Origin: Rhizobium sp. Root1203
GTDB taxonomy: Bacteria > Pseudomonadota > Alphaproteobacteria > Rhizobiales > Rhizobiaceae
Reading direction: 5' to 3'
Length of the DNA stretch: 38,253 bases
NCBI RefSeq assembly: GCF_001424945.1
Contig: NZ_LMCW01000013.1
Span: 72,701-110,953, forward strand
Shown: positions 16,573 to 25,103 of the stretch, in pieces
How the letters are laid out: the number at the start of each line of letters is the position of its first letter
Numbering within the stretch: the stretch's first letter is position 1
Translations under genes and position numbers: made by a program
Notes under the pieces: generated by a model
The model's database searches: none
What the model was told of the DNA's origin: nothing
The model's input: the letters and a program-made list of their open reading frames with translations, nothing else

Positions 16573-18137
16573 TGCGTAGCGAGAGAAGCATAGGGGCCAA
16601 GGCAGCGCCGCCACTCCTTTCGTTGAAGGGTATCGGCAAGCTCTTCGGCGCGTTCGAGGCACTGGCGGGAATCGATATCGATTTTCACCCTTTCGAAGTC
16701 CATTGTCTCCTGGGCGAAAACGGCGCTGGGAAATCCACCCTTTGCAATCTCATCTTCGGCATCAATCGCCCCAGTGCTGGCGAGATGATTCTCGAGGGCA
16801 GACCCTACCTGCCCTCGAGGCCGCGCGACGCGCTAACAAGTGGCATTGCCATGGTTCACCAGCATTTCAGCCTGGTGAATGAACTGTCGGTCATCGATAA
16901 CCTCTTGCTCGGCCGTGGCTTCGGGCGGCTGGACAGAAAAGGCGAAAGTGAACGGCTCGAGGCGATGTCGCGGCGTTTCGGCCTTGAAATTTCGCCGGCC
17001 GCGATCGTCGGCGACCTGTCGGTCGGCCAGCGACAGCGGGTCGAAATCGTCAAATGCCTCATGAACAGTCCGCGCGTCCTGGTGCTCGACGAACCGACCG
17101 CTGTGCTGTTGCCAGACGAGATCAGTGCCCTGCTCGGTATCTGTCGGCAGGTGGCCGAAAGCGGCTGTGCCGTGGTCATGGTCACCCATAAGCTCGCCGA
17201 GATCGAGCGCGTCGCAGATCGGGTCACCGTTCTTCATCGCGGACGAATTGCCGCTCGGTCAGATCGGCCCGCGTCCGAGATCAGCCGGCTTGTCGGAGCA
17301 ATGATCCACCGTCCCGACATCGATCCGGATGCGGTGATCGGTGCCCGAGCCGTTGCCTCCCGCAAGCCTAAGACTCCCGTACGCCCGACCCGTGAAGCCA
17401 TGCAGATAGACGGGATCACCGTTGTCGATCGTCTTGGTGTCAAGCGTCTCGACGACATCACTCTGACGGTCGGTTGCGGCGAAGTGGTTGGTATCGCCGG
17501 CGTTGAAGGCAACGGCCAAAGCGAACTCGGCGCCGTCCTTGCTGGCCTGCTGAAGCCAAGCCAGGGTCGTTGGTTTGCCGGGAACCGAGAACTCACAAGG
17601 GCGACCCCGCGCCAGATTACCGGGGCGGGCGTCGGTATCGTGCCGGAGGATCGTCATGCGGTCGGAGCGATCTCCAGGATGTCGCTGGCGGACAACATGT
17701 TTCTCAATCGCATGCATCAGTTTAGCCGATTCCGCATGATCGACCGTCGTGCGCAGCGAAAGGAGGCGGAGCAGGCAATGGCGCGTTTCGATGTCCGCGC
17801 CGCCGGACCGCTCGTGCCTTTTGGCAGCCTTTCAGGAGGCAACCAGCAGAAGGCGGTTCTCGGGCGTGAACTGACCACGCAGAATCTCAACTTCCTGCTT
17901 GCCGCGCAACCGACGCGGGGCCTGGATGTCGGCGCGATCGAAGCGGTCTACGGGCTGGTCCGCGATGCCGCCGATGCCGGCGTTGGCGTACTTCTGATTT
18001 CATCTGAACTGGACGAATTGATTTCCGTCGCCGACCGGATCCTTGTCTTCTATCGTGGGCGGATCGTTGGTGAACATGTCGCGCGGCCCGAGAACGGCCA
18101 CGCTATCGGGGCTCTGATGTCGGGGCAGGCAGCATGA
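16572..18137 (+). CDS. BMP-type ABC importer ATPase (two nucleotide-binding domains)
   Basis: A protein of 521 residues with tandem ATPase domains as in RbsA/NupA-type proteins. Domain 1: Walker A GENGAGKST (48-56), Q-loop in MVHQHFSLV, an altered signature LSVGQRQR, Walker B VLVLDEPT. Domain 2: a degenerate Walker A GVEGNGQSE, the signature LSGGNQQK, and LLAAQPTRGLDVGA in place of a strict Walker B, which is usual for the second domain of this class. The start overlaps the binding-protein stop, and the stop overlaps the permease start (ATGA). It powers uptake through the two permeases that follow. Confidence 0.92.
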   Translation: MRSERSIGAKAAPPLLSLKGIGKLFGAFEALAGIDIDFHPFEVHCLLGENGAGKSTLCNLIFGINRPSAGEMILEGRPYLPSRPRDALTSGIAMVHQHFSLVNELSVIDNLLLGRGFGRLDRKGESERLEAMSRRFGLEISPAAIVGDLSVGQRQRVEIVKCLMNSPRVLVLDEPTAVLLPDEISALLGICRQVAESGCAVVMVTHKLAEIERVADRVTVLHRGRIAARSDRPASEISRLVGAMIHRPDIDPDAVIGARAVASRKPKTPVRPTREAMQIDGITVVDRLGVKRLDDITLTVGCGEVVGIAGVEGNGQSELGAVLAGLLKPSQGRWFAGNRELTRATPRQITGAGVGIVPEDRHAVGAISRMSLADNMFLNRMHQFSRFRMIDRRAQRKEAEQAMARFDVRAAGPLVPFGSLSGGNQQKAVLGRELTTQNLNFLLAAQPTRGLDVGAIEAVYGLVRDAADAGVGVLLISSELDELISVADRILVFYRGRIVGEHVARPENGHAIGALMSGQAA

Positions 18138-19222
18138 ATGCAAGCGCGACAGCAAATCCAACATCCCTTTCACCTCTCTCCGTCCTTCTGCCCGTGCTTC
18201 TTCCGGGCGCTGCCGTGCTTGCGGCCCTGGTGGTGGGGATGATCGTCGTGGTCTCCATGGGTGTAACGCTCGACAAGGCGGTCATGGCATTCTATCGCGG
18301 CGCTTTCGGCAACGCATATGCGATCTCGGCCTCGCTCAACCGCGCGGTCGCGCTGGCGTTGGTCGGAGTTGGCTTCGTCATCGCCAACCGTGCCGGCCTG
18401 ACCAATGTCGGCGGCGAGGGCCAGATCGCCATTGGAGGCATCGTCGCCACCGCATTCTGTCTGATGCCCGCAATGGCAGACCTGCCCCTCGGGCTGGCCT
18501 ATCTCCTGCCACTACTTGCTGCATCACTGGCCGGCGGGCTTTGGGGTGGGATTGCCGGGGTGCTGCGGGTCAAGGCAGGCACCAATGAGGTTATTGCCAC
18601 CCTCCTTCTGTCCTTTATCGCTGTCTGGCTTCTGTACTGGTGCGTGCAATCGGAGAACCTGTTGCGTCAGCCAATGACCAGTGCGGCGACATTACCCGAA
18701 TCGCTTGCCATTCCAGAGGCGACCCAGGTGCCGTTGCTGACCGGATCCTACAGCTCCCCGGTAACGCTTGGCCTGCCCATCCTGCTGGGGATTGCAATCA
18801 TCGCGGCAATCCTGTTGCGCAGGTCGCTTTATGGCTTCGCCTTAAGCGCCGTCGGGCTGAACCCCGTTGCCGCCGCCCGGGCGGGTGTGGCGGTCGGCTT
18901 TACGGTCGTCTCGGCCATGTGCCTCGCCGGTGCATTGGGCGGGCTGGCAGGCGGTCTGATGCTACAGGGTGAGCAATATTCTCTAAAGGCTGGCTTTTCC
19001 TCCGGCTACGGTTTCGACGGCCTGGTGGTCGGCCTGTTGGCGCGCGGATCGGTGACGGGCGTGATTGCCGGCGCATTGCTGTTCGGGTTCCTGCGTTCGG
19101 GGGGCATTTCCATGGAAATGGCAGCCGGCGTGCCTTCGGCGCTCATCGACGTGCTGCAGGGCCTGATCGTCCTGACGATCGCCAGCGCCGCTTATTATCT
19201 CGAGCGGAGAATCGCACGATGA
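18134..19222 (+). CDS. BMP-type ABC importer permease 1
   Basis: The protein has 362 residues with roughly nine to ten hydrophobic segments, of the BPD_transp_2/YufP (NupP) class found with BMP binding proteins. Diagnostic blocks are GFVIANRAGLTNVGGEGQIA (the N-V-G-x-E-G-Q loop) and VKAGTNEVIATLLLSFIAVW. The start overlaps the ATPase stop (ATGA) and its own stop overlaps the next permease start. It forms half of the membrane channel. Confidence 0.92.
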   Translation: MNASATANPTSLSPLSVLLPVLLPGAAVLAALVVGMIVVVSMGVTLDKAVMAFYRGAFGNAYAISASLNRAVALALVGVGFVIANRAGLTNVGGEGQIAIGGIVATAFCLMPAMADLPLGLAYLLPLLAASLAGGLWGGIAGVLRVKAGTNEVIATLLLSFIAVWLLYWCVQSENLLRQPMTSAATLPESLAIPEATQVPLLTGSYSSPVTLGLPILLGIAIIAAILLRRSLYGFALSAVGLNPVAAARAGVAVGFTVVSAMCLAGALGGLAGGLMLQGEQYSLKAGFSSGYGFDGLVVGLLARGSVTGVIAGALLFGFLRSGGISMEMAAGVPSALIDVLQGLIVLTIASAAYYLERRIAR

Positions 19223-20124
19223 CGGCAGAGCTCTTCACCCTGTTCCTCGCCTCAACAGTCCGGCTCGCGGTCCCGCTTTTGTTTGCGGCGACTGGAGAAC
19301 TCGTGTCCGAGCGAGCGGGGGTTGTCAACATGAGCGTCGAGGGCATGATGCTGACCGGCGCTTTCGGTGGTGCGATGGGGGCGGCCTACACCGGATCGCC
19401 AATGCTCGGACTCTGCTGCGCCATCCTCGCTGTGCTGCCCCTCGCTTTGCTGCAATCGGTGATGACCAACACGCTGCGTGCCAATCAGATTGTCACCGGC
19501 ATCGGCATCAACATCATGGCTCTCGGCCTGACGACACTGGGCTACCGAGCCCTTTTCGGTGCAAGATCCCGTGACATCATCCCCGGCTTCGATGCCTGGT
19601 CGCCGCCATTGCTCGGACAAATACCGCTGGTGGGGGGCGTTTTCCAACAAGTGTGGCTGTTTTACCTGGCAGCCGTCATTATCGCTGTCGTTGGCTACGT
19701 CCTGGCACGGACCGGCCTAGGCATCGTTTTGCGCGCCGCCGGCGACAACCCGCAATCGGTCATCCGCTCGGGCGCGCCATTGAAGGGTGTCCGGCATGCA
19801 GCCGTGATCTTCACCGGTGTGATGTCGGCCCTTGGCGGCGCCTTCCTGTCGATCGGCGACATTCACACATTTACCGAGGGCATGACAAATGGTGTCGGTT
19901 ACCTGGCGATCGTCGCGGTGATCTTTGGCAGTTGGCGGCTCTGGCGGACAGTGGCCGCCTGCCTCCTGTTCGGCGCGGCAACCGCACTGCAATTTCAATT
20001 GCCGGCCTTTGGCATTCATATTCCGAATGCCCTGCTGATCATGATGCCTTATCTGCTGGCGTTGCTGGCTGTTGCAGGTGTGGTTGGCCACCAGACAGCA
20101 CCGCGGGCGTTGACCCAGAATTAA
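19219..20124 (+). CDS. BMP-type ABC importer permease 2
   Basis: The protein has 301 residues with about eight to nine hydrophobic segments, of the YufQ (NupQ) class. The loop GELVSERAGVVNMSVEGMML and the block RANQIVTGIGINIMALGLTT are the family hallmarks (E-R-x-G-x-x-N-x-x-x-E-G-M). The start is ATGA-coupled to permease 1. The four transporter genes are thus complete and tightly linked by overlaps, so the importer is likely functional. Confidence 0.92.
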   Translation: MTAELFTLFLASTVRLAVPLLFAATGELVSERAGVVNMSVEGMMLTGAFGGAMGAAYTGSPMLGLCCAILAVLPLALLQSVMTNTLRANQIVTGIGINIMALGLTTLGYRALFGARSRDIIPGFDAWSPPLLGQIPLVGGVFQQVWLFYLAAVIIAVVGYVLARTGLGIVLRAAGDNPQSVIRSGAPLKGVRHAAVIFTGVMSALGGAFLSIGDIHTFTEGMTNGVGYLAIVAVIFGSWRLWRTVAACLLFGAATALQFQLPAFGIHIPNALLIMMPYLLALLAVAGVVGHQTAPRALTQN

Positions 20125-20158
20125 AAAAACACCCCAATAAGACGAAAGGGCAGGAATC

Positions 20159-21748
20159 GTGAGAGAACGCAATTATATAGACCCCGGCCGCTCACCGGCC
20201 ATAGGCGAAAACGGAATGGCGGCAACCTCGCACCCGGCCGCGACGCTGACAGCGATCGACATTCTGCGAGCAGGCGGCAATGCCATCGATGCCGCTCTGG
20301 CGGCGGTCGCTGTTCAAAGTGTCGTCGAGCCGGCGATGACCGGCATCGGCGGCGATTGCTTTGCGATCGTTGCCCCAGCCGGAAAGCCTATCATTGCGTT
20401 CAACGGATCTGGCCGATCCTGTGCGGGGGCTGATGCTGAGCGCTTGCGTGCGAGTGGCTTGTCGCGGATCGATGAAGAAAGCCCGGACGCCGTCACCATT
20501 CCGGGCGCGGTCGATGCCTGGTGCCAGCTTTCGGAGACATACGGGCGAATGGAACTCGCCGAGATCCTGGCGCCGGCCATTGCTCTTGCGGACAATGGCT
20601 TCCGCGTTGCCGGCCGGGTAGCCTACGATTGGGCGCGCGAAGGTAAGCGGCTGGAGCACCATGAGGCGGCGCGTACGCAATTCTTGCCGGGTGGCAGGGC
20701 GCCGACGACCGGCGACCGCTTTGCCATACCCGCATTGGCCGCCACCTTGCGGGCGATCGCCGCCAATGGCCGTGCCGCCTTCTATGAAGGCAGCGTCGCC
20801 GAGGAAATGGTCGGCGTGCTTCGCGAAAGCGGCGGCCGCCATACCGTGGATGATTTCTCACGCCATCGCGGCTTTGCGACCGAGCCGATCGGTGCGGATT
20901 TTCGCGGCCGTCGTGTGCTGGAGTGCCCGCCAAACGGCCAGGGTCTCGCCGCTCTGCTGATTGCCCGGATCCTCGACGGTTTCGATCTGTCGGATGACGC
21001 CGTAAGCGAGGCGGATCGTGTTCACCTCCTGGCTGAAGCCAGCAAGGCGGCCTATCATCAGCGTGACCTGCTGATCGCCGATCCGGACCATATGCAGATT
21101 TCCGTCGAGGAGGTTCTGGGCGAACGTTTCGTTTCCGCATTACGATCCAGAATACGAATGGACCGGGCAAGCAAAGCATCGATCTGGGACGGTCCGGTTC
21201 ATCGCGATACCGTCTACCTATCGGTCGTCGATCGTGACGGCAATGCAGTTTCGCTGATCAATTCGCTATTCTCCGCGTTCGGCAGCGGCATCTACGCACC
21301 GGTATCGGGGGTCCTGTTGCAGAACCGGGGAAGCGGCTTCTCACTGAATGAGGGTCACGCCAACGAACTCGCGCCGCGAAAGCTGCCGTTGCACACGATC
21401 ATTCCGGGTATGGTAGTCCAAAATGACTTACCCGTGATGCCCTTCGGGGTCATGGGCGGTCAGTTCCAGGCAACGGGCCATGCACATTTCCTCTCGCACC
21501 TCTATGATCGCGGATTCGATCCGCAGCGCGCCAACGAGGCGCCGCGCAGCTTCTCCTTTGACGGCAGGTTGTCGCTTGAGCCCGCGTTCGGAGATAAGGT
21601 CCGCGCCGACCTGGAAGAGCGCGGCCACCGGACGGAATGGGCAAAGCAACCGATCGGCGGCTGCCAGGCCATTCTTATCGACAGGGTCCGAGGGCTCCTT
21701 GTCGGCAGCTCGGATCACAGGAAGGACGGCTGTGCGCTTGCCTACTGA
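20159..21748 (+). CDS. Gamma-glutamyltransferase-fold Ntn hydrolase
   Basis: A protein of 529 residues from a GTG at 20159 with AGGGCAGGA just before it. It has no signal peptide, so it should act in the cytoplasm, unlike secreted GGTs. Family motifs are AGGNAIDAALAA near residue 38 and GIGGDCFAIV. The predicted self-cleavage/nucleophile threonine is Thr351, in HRDTVYLSVVDRDGNAVSLI; PLHTIIPGMV follows. It is shorter than classical GGT (560-580) and nearer the cytoplasmic relatives such as oxamate amidohydrolase HpxW or acylase-like enzymes. Last gene of the importer operon, 34 bases after permease 2. An amide- or ureide-hydrolysing role is inferred from context. Confidence 0.87.
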   Translation: MRERNYIDPGRSPAIGENGMAATSHPAATLTAIDILRAGGNAIDAALAAVAVQSVVEPAMTGIGGDCFAIVAPAGKPIIAFNGSGRSCAGADAERLRASGLSRIDEESPDAVTIPGAVDAWCQLSETYGRMELAEILAPAIALADNGFRVAGRVAYDWAREGKRLEHHEAARTQFLPGGRAPTTGDRFAIPALAATLRAIAANGRAAFYEGSVAEEMVGVLRESGGRHTVDDFSRHRGFATEPIGADFRGRRVLECPPNGQGLAALLIARILDGFDLSDDAVSEADRVHLLAEASKAAYHQRDLLIADPDHMQISVEEVLGERFVSALRSRIRMDRASKASIWDGPVHRDTVYLSVVDRDGNAVSLINSLFSAFGSGIYAPVSGVLLQNRGSGFSLNEGHANELAPRKLPLHTIIPGMVVQNDLPVMPFGVMGGQFQATGHAHFLSHLYDRGFDPQRANEAPRSFSFDGRLSLEPAFGDKVRADLEERGHRTEWAKQPIGGCQAILIDRVRGLLVGSSDHRKDGCALAY

Positions 21749-21834
21749 TACCCCAAGAGCTAAATGCTCGCGCCTCCAGAGTGATAGCCTGCGGATCCCT
21801 CGCTCAAGTGGCGCGGCGTCACTGGAGGTTTTTA

Positions 21835-22111
21835 AAGGCCTGGACCGCGCTTTTTGACAATTCGAAGGTCAAAAGCGTGGCGGGCACCTTTACGTGCGCG
21901 GAAAACCTTGAGGAAATTCTGGCGGAGCCGGTCATGCACCTCAAGCAGCGTCTGGCCAAGAACCGCCCGCCAAGGGGTGAACTTGACGATTTGGTTGATC
22001 GCATTTGTCTCGCGCAGAGTGCTCTGGGCTCAGCAGGATCGTCAACAGCCAAGGTGGAGATCCAGGACCTCGAGCACGAGGGATTCGGCGCACATATGCC
22101 GATCTTCCCTC
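21835..22111 (+). repeat. Right copy of 277-bp direct repeat (DR-R)
   Basis: A same-orientation copy of 12326-12602 with about eight substitutions and no gaps. Identity begins inside AAAGGCCTGG, 86 bases after the Ntn-hydrolase stop, and ends at CTTCCCTC. It forms the right border of the cassette. Confidence 0.93.
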
Positions 22112-22179
22112 GTCATATCGCCGTGAGCCACAGATCAGGAACGAGCCACAGGGGCATTCTTGTGCGCTGCTTGGCTTGA
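21837..22179 (+). pseudogene. Orphan 3' fragment of the epimerase-like gene
   Basis: The frame of the right repeat copy encodes the last ~65 residues of the epimerase-like protein (AWTALFDNSKVKSVAGTFTC and onwards to LAQSALG). The stop TAA of the intact gene is TCA here, so the frame continues through SAGSSTAKVEIQDLEHEGFG to a stop at 22179. There is no start codon or 5' portion. It is a duplicated gene end left by the rearrangement that placed the cassette. Confidence 0.8.
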
Positions 22180-22428
22180 CGAGGTTGTGACGCGCAACCC
22201 GGACCGACAACGCCCATGGGCGGCCGCCGCAAAATTTGCCGGGAGAACCTCTCGGCCTTACGTCCATGTCCCCTGATCTTGAGAACACCTCGGGTCGGCT
22301 CGTCGCTGGCGTTGCAAAAGGGAAAGCAAACGTCATCGAGACGGCTATCTAAAAAAATCTTCTGCATCGCGATCCGTTTCGACCAACCGGTTCGTCCTTG
22401 CTATGTCCGAAACAGAAGGAGATATGTG
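22112..22428. other. Intergenic stretch before the ECF-sigma operon
   Basis: 317 bases, with the tail of the duplicated fragment to 22179, then no supported gene. It should hold the promoter of the ABM - EthD - hydrolase - sigma operon, but I could not identify a convincing pair of -35/-10 elements of the ECF kind. Confidence 0.4.
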
Positions 22429-22734
22429 ATGTCCGACGCATCCGTTATTTTGATCAGTCTGCTAAAGTCCAAACCCGGGACGCAAGATGCGTTGATCGCG
22501 CTGTTGAAGCAAAATGTCGACATGGTGGTCTCGACCCTCCAAGGGTGGAAGACGACCCGGCTTATCGCGGCAGCGGACGGTGCCGGTGTTGTGATCTACT
22601 CCGAGTGGGAGACGCGAGCGGCCGTCGAAGCCATGCGCAGCGATCCGCGCATGAAAGCCTATTTTCCAAAGATCATGGAGCTGGCGAGCTTCGATTCTCT
22701 GCTGGGCTCGGCGGTATTGAGTGAAACCCGGTGA
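22429..22734 (+). CDS. Antibiotic-biosynthesis-monooxygenase (ABM) domain protein
   Basis: A protein of 101 residues from the ATG at 22429, with AAGGAG 8 bases upstream. It has the dimeric ferredoxin-like alpha+beta barrel pattern of ABM proteins: VILISLLKSKPGTQDALIAL, then VDMVVSTLQGWKTTRLIAAA and GVVIYSEWETRAAVEAMRSD. Such small proteins oxidise phenolic or quinone-like compounds without cofactors, or degrade haem in some branches; the reaction here is not known. It is the first gene of a four-gene operon and overlaps nothing, with the EthD gene 32 bases later. Confidence 0.8.
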   Translation: MSDASVILISLLKSKPGTQDALIALLKQNVDMVVSTLQGWKTTRLIAAADGAGVVIYSEWETRAAVEAMRSDPRMKAYFPKIMELASFDSLLGSAVLSETR

Positions 22735-22766
22735 CGGCAACACGCAAGCAACAAGGGAGAGCCGCA

Positions 22767-23081
22767 ATGGCGCGGATGGTCGTAATCTACCGGACACCAA
22801 AGAACGTCGAGGCATTCGACAGGCATTACTTCGAAATCCACGTGCCTCTCGCCAAGACGCTTCCGGGTCTCAGAAAATACGAGGTTAGCGATGGCCCCAT
22901 CGCAACGCCGGTAGGTAGCACTGATGTTTACCGGATCGGGACTTTGCATTTCGATGATCTTGCTGCCATCGAAAAGGCGTTCGCAAGCGCGCAGGGACAA
23001 GCGGCAGCGGCAGATCGCCGACTGTTCGCGCCGGATGATTCAGGCGTCCAGATGTTCCTTTTCGCCAACAGGGAAGTCTGA
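22767..23081 (+). CDS. EthD-family protein
   Basis: A protein of 104 residues from the ATG at 22767, with GGGAG 8 bases upstream. It has the EthD signature: MVVIYRTPKNVEAFDRHYFE, then IHVPLAKTLPGLRKYEVSDG, where the Y-x-x-x-H-x-P-L/A motif marks the family, and a later YRIGTLHFDD. EthD proteins share the same dimeric alpha+beta barrel as ABM proteins and assist degradation of ethers or act on aromatic intermediates. Its neighbour is the fold-related ABM protein, so the two may act on the same compound. Confidence 0.85.
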   Translation: MARMVVIYRTPKNVEAFDRHYFEIHVPLAKTLPGLRKYEVSDGPIATPVGSTDVYRIGTLHFDDLAAIEKAFASAQGQAAAADRRLFAPDDSGVQMFLFANREV

Positions 23082-23186
23082 GGCCCACCCACTCGGTCCG
23101 CGTCGGCCGGTGAGGCTAAACTTGCCGGCGGCGCCCGTATATTCAATGTCGTAAGGATGGTAAATTCAAAGGGAGACGGTCACGCG

Positions 23187-24089
23187 ATGTCGGCAACCAA
23201 CGCAGTTTTTGTCCTCGTCCACGGCGGTTGGCATGACCGTTCGGCGTGGAACAAGGTTACGCCAATACTTGAAGAGAACGGCTTTACGGCATTGACGCTC
23301 GACCTTCCCGGCGCAGGGAGCAATACGGTCGCACCGACGTCGCTTGGTCGTCGTCCGTTCGACCCCGCAGCCTTTGCTACCGAGTGGTCGCCCATTGCCG
23401 GCGTGACGCAAAAGGAGCGGACAAAGGCCGTCGTCGCGTTGGTAGCGGAAGCCTCATCTCTCAGTGACGGCAAGGTTATCCTGGTCGGGCACTCGGCTGG
23501 CGGGATGACGATTTCGGCGGTCGCCGAGCAGGTTCCAGACCTGCTTCGCGCGGTCGTCTATCTTGCCGGGTTCCTGGTGCCGAAGGGCATGGCGCTCCTC
23601 GAGATGCTCCAACACGAAACCCTGTCTTCAGCACTGTCGCCCGGGTTGTTCGTGGGAGACCCCGCGGCCATTGGTGCGACAAGGATCAACGCAAGGCCCA
23701 CCGACGAAGCCTATCGTTCGCTCCTCAAGGCTTCGTTTTATGCTGACGTGTCAGAACCCGAATTCGCGCAGGCGGCGTTGCAGCTTCATTGCGACGAACC
23801 GAACGCCGGCGCTATGGCCCCATCTGACATTACGACAGAGAGATTTGGCAGGGTGCAGCGCCATTACGTCCGCACGACACAGGATCGGGCCATTCCTTTG
23901 ACCGGCCAGGATCACATGATTGCGACGGTAGACGGCGCCATCGGCGGAAAGACGATAACCCACACTTTGGAAAGCAGCCACTCGCCCTTCCTGTCACAAC
24001 CGGCCGCCCTGTCGAAGATTCTCATAGACATTTGTCTTCAATCCTTGACGGAAAAGAAGGTAGACGCCCTGGAAGGCTCTAATACATGA
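23187..24089 (+). CDS. Alpha/beta-hydrolase-fold enzyme
   Basis: A protein of 300 residues from the ATG at 23187 with GGGAGA upstream. The oxyanion-hole motif HGGWHDRSAW (12-21) is of the HG-x-x-H-x-x-x-x-W kind seen in plant-methylesterase-like and bacterial EstB-like enzymes. The nucleophile elbow is GHSAGG with Ser103, and the catalytic His is probably in ESSHSPFLSQP near the C-terminus. There is no signal peptide. It likely cleaves an ester or a C-C/C-N bond of a small molecule. Its end overlaps the sigma-factor start (ATGA), tying its expression to the regulator. Confidence 0.87.
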   Translation: MSATNAVFVLVHGGWHDRSAWNKVTPILEENGFTALTLDLPGAGSNTVAPTSLGRRPFDPAAFATEWSPIAGVTQKERTKAVVALVAEASSLSDGKVILVGHSAGGMTISAVAEQVPDLLRAVVYLAGFLVPKGMALLEMLQHETLSSALSPGLFVGDPAAIGATRINARPTDEAYRSLLKASFYADVSEPEFAQAALQLHCDEPNAGAMAPSDITTERFGRVQRHYVRTTQDRAIPLTGQDHMIATVDGAIGGKTITHTLESSHSPFLSQPAALSKILIDICLQSLTEKKVDALEGSNT

Positions 24090-24943
24090 ACGCGGCCGAA
24101 TTCGAGGATCGTCTGAACGTGCTGCGGCCACGCCTCCATCGCTACTGCGCGCGCATGACGGGATCGGCGGTCAATGGGGAAGACGTGCTGCACGATACGC
24201 TCGTGAAGGCCCTTCACGCACGAGCAGAGGGCGCCGAGGTCAATAATCTCGAGGGCTGGCTGTTTCGCATCGCCCACAATACCAGCCTCGATTTCCTGCG
24301 CGTCAGCGCCCGGACAAAGGGAGTTCCGCTCAGCGAGGACGTCGAAGCGGCGCCCATACCCGAGGTGGATATCGTCGCGATCAGCTTTCAGACCTTTCTT
24401 CGGCTGCCTGAACTTCAGCGCTGCGCCGTTATCCTCAAGGATGTTCTGGGGCATTCGGTCGAAGAAATTGCTGATATCGCCGGTTGCTCTCCGGCAACTG
24501 CCAAATCGGCGCTTCAGCGCGGGCGTGCTGCGCTGCGGCTTTTCGCGCAGACGCCCGAAGACACCCGACTTCCGCTGATGTCTGTTTCGGACCGACGGAA
24601 AATGACCGCCTATGTCGATCGGTTCCGGAGCGGCGATTTCGACGCAATCCGCGCCATGCTCGCCGATGAGGTGAAGCTCGATCTCGTGAACCGGCTGCAG
24701 CTCGAAGGACGTGACAAGCTTGTTCCCTATTTCACGCGGTATGGCGAAGTGACGAAATGGCGGTTCGCCCTCGGCGCGGTTGAAGGAAAGCCGGCCATGC
24801 TGGTCTTTGACAGTACCGGCTCAATGGAAAGGCCTTCGCATTTCGTCCTGATCGACTGGTCGGAAAACGGGATTATCGGGATCCGCGATTTCTTGTTCGC
24901 GCCTTATGTGATCGAAGCCCTGGATTGGGTGCGGCTAGGTTAA
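24086..24943 (+). CDS. ECF-type sigma factor with C-terminal NTF2/SnoaL-like domain
   Basis: The protein has 285 residues. Region 2 is at about residues 10-75 (LRPRLHRYCARMTGSAVNGE, then DVLHDTLVKAL and GWLFRIAHNTSLDFLR). Region 4 is at about 105-155 (FLRLPELQRCAVILKDVLGH, then SVEEIADIAGCSPATAKSAL). From about 170 an NTF2/SnoaL-like domain follows (AYVDRFRSGDFDAIRAMLAD), as in ECF sigma factors that lack a separate anti-sigma factor and are restrained by their own C-terminal domain. No anti-sigma gene is adjacent. It is translationally coupled to the alpha/beta hydrolase, suggesting it directs transcription of its own operon in response to a substrate or stress. Confidence 0.87.
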   Translation: MNAAEFEDRLNVLRPRLHRYCARMTGSAVNGEDVLHDTLVKALHARAEGAEVNNLEGWLFRIAHNTSLDFLRVSARTKGVPLSEDVEAAPIPEVDIVAISFQTFLRLPELQRCAVILKDVLGHSVEEIADIAGCSPATAKSALQRGRAALRLFAQTPEDTRLPLMSVSDRRKMTAYVDRFRSGDFDAIRAMLADEVKLDLVNRLQLEGRDKLVPYFTRYGEVTKWRFALGAVEGKPAMLVFDSTGSMERPSHFVLIDWSENGIIGIRDFLFAPYVIEALDWVRLG

Positions 24944-25103
24944 GAGGTCATGGTCCCGTTCTCGGCATAGCCGCAACGGGTATTCAGGGTTGGTCTCCCG
25001 GCCGTAGGGCAAGTTCCTTGAGGCGCTCTTTTCAGCGAAGTCGTGCTGCTGCGCGGCCAAGCTATCTGGTGCCGGCTTTAGGAGCTCGAGGCTGCCTTTG
25101 TCA

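Noticed and set aside
12326..22111. Direct repeats considered as attachment sites of an integrase-driven island
   Set aside because: No integrase, recombinase or tRNA gene is present inside or at the edges, and the repeat is far longer than usual att cores; homologous recombination explains it better.
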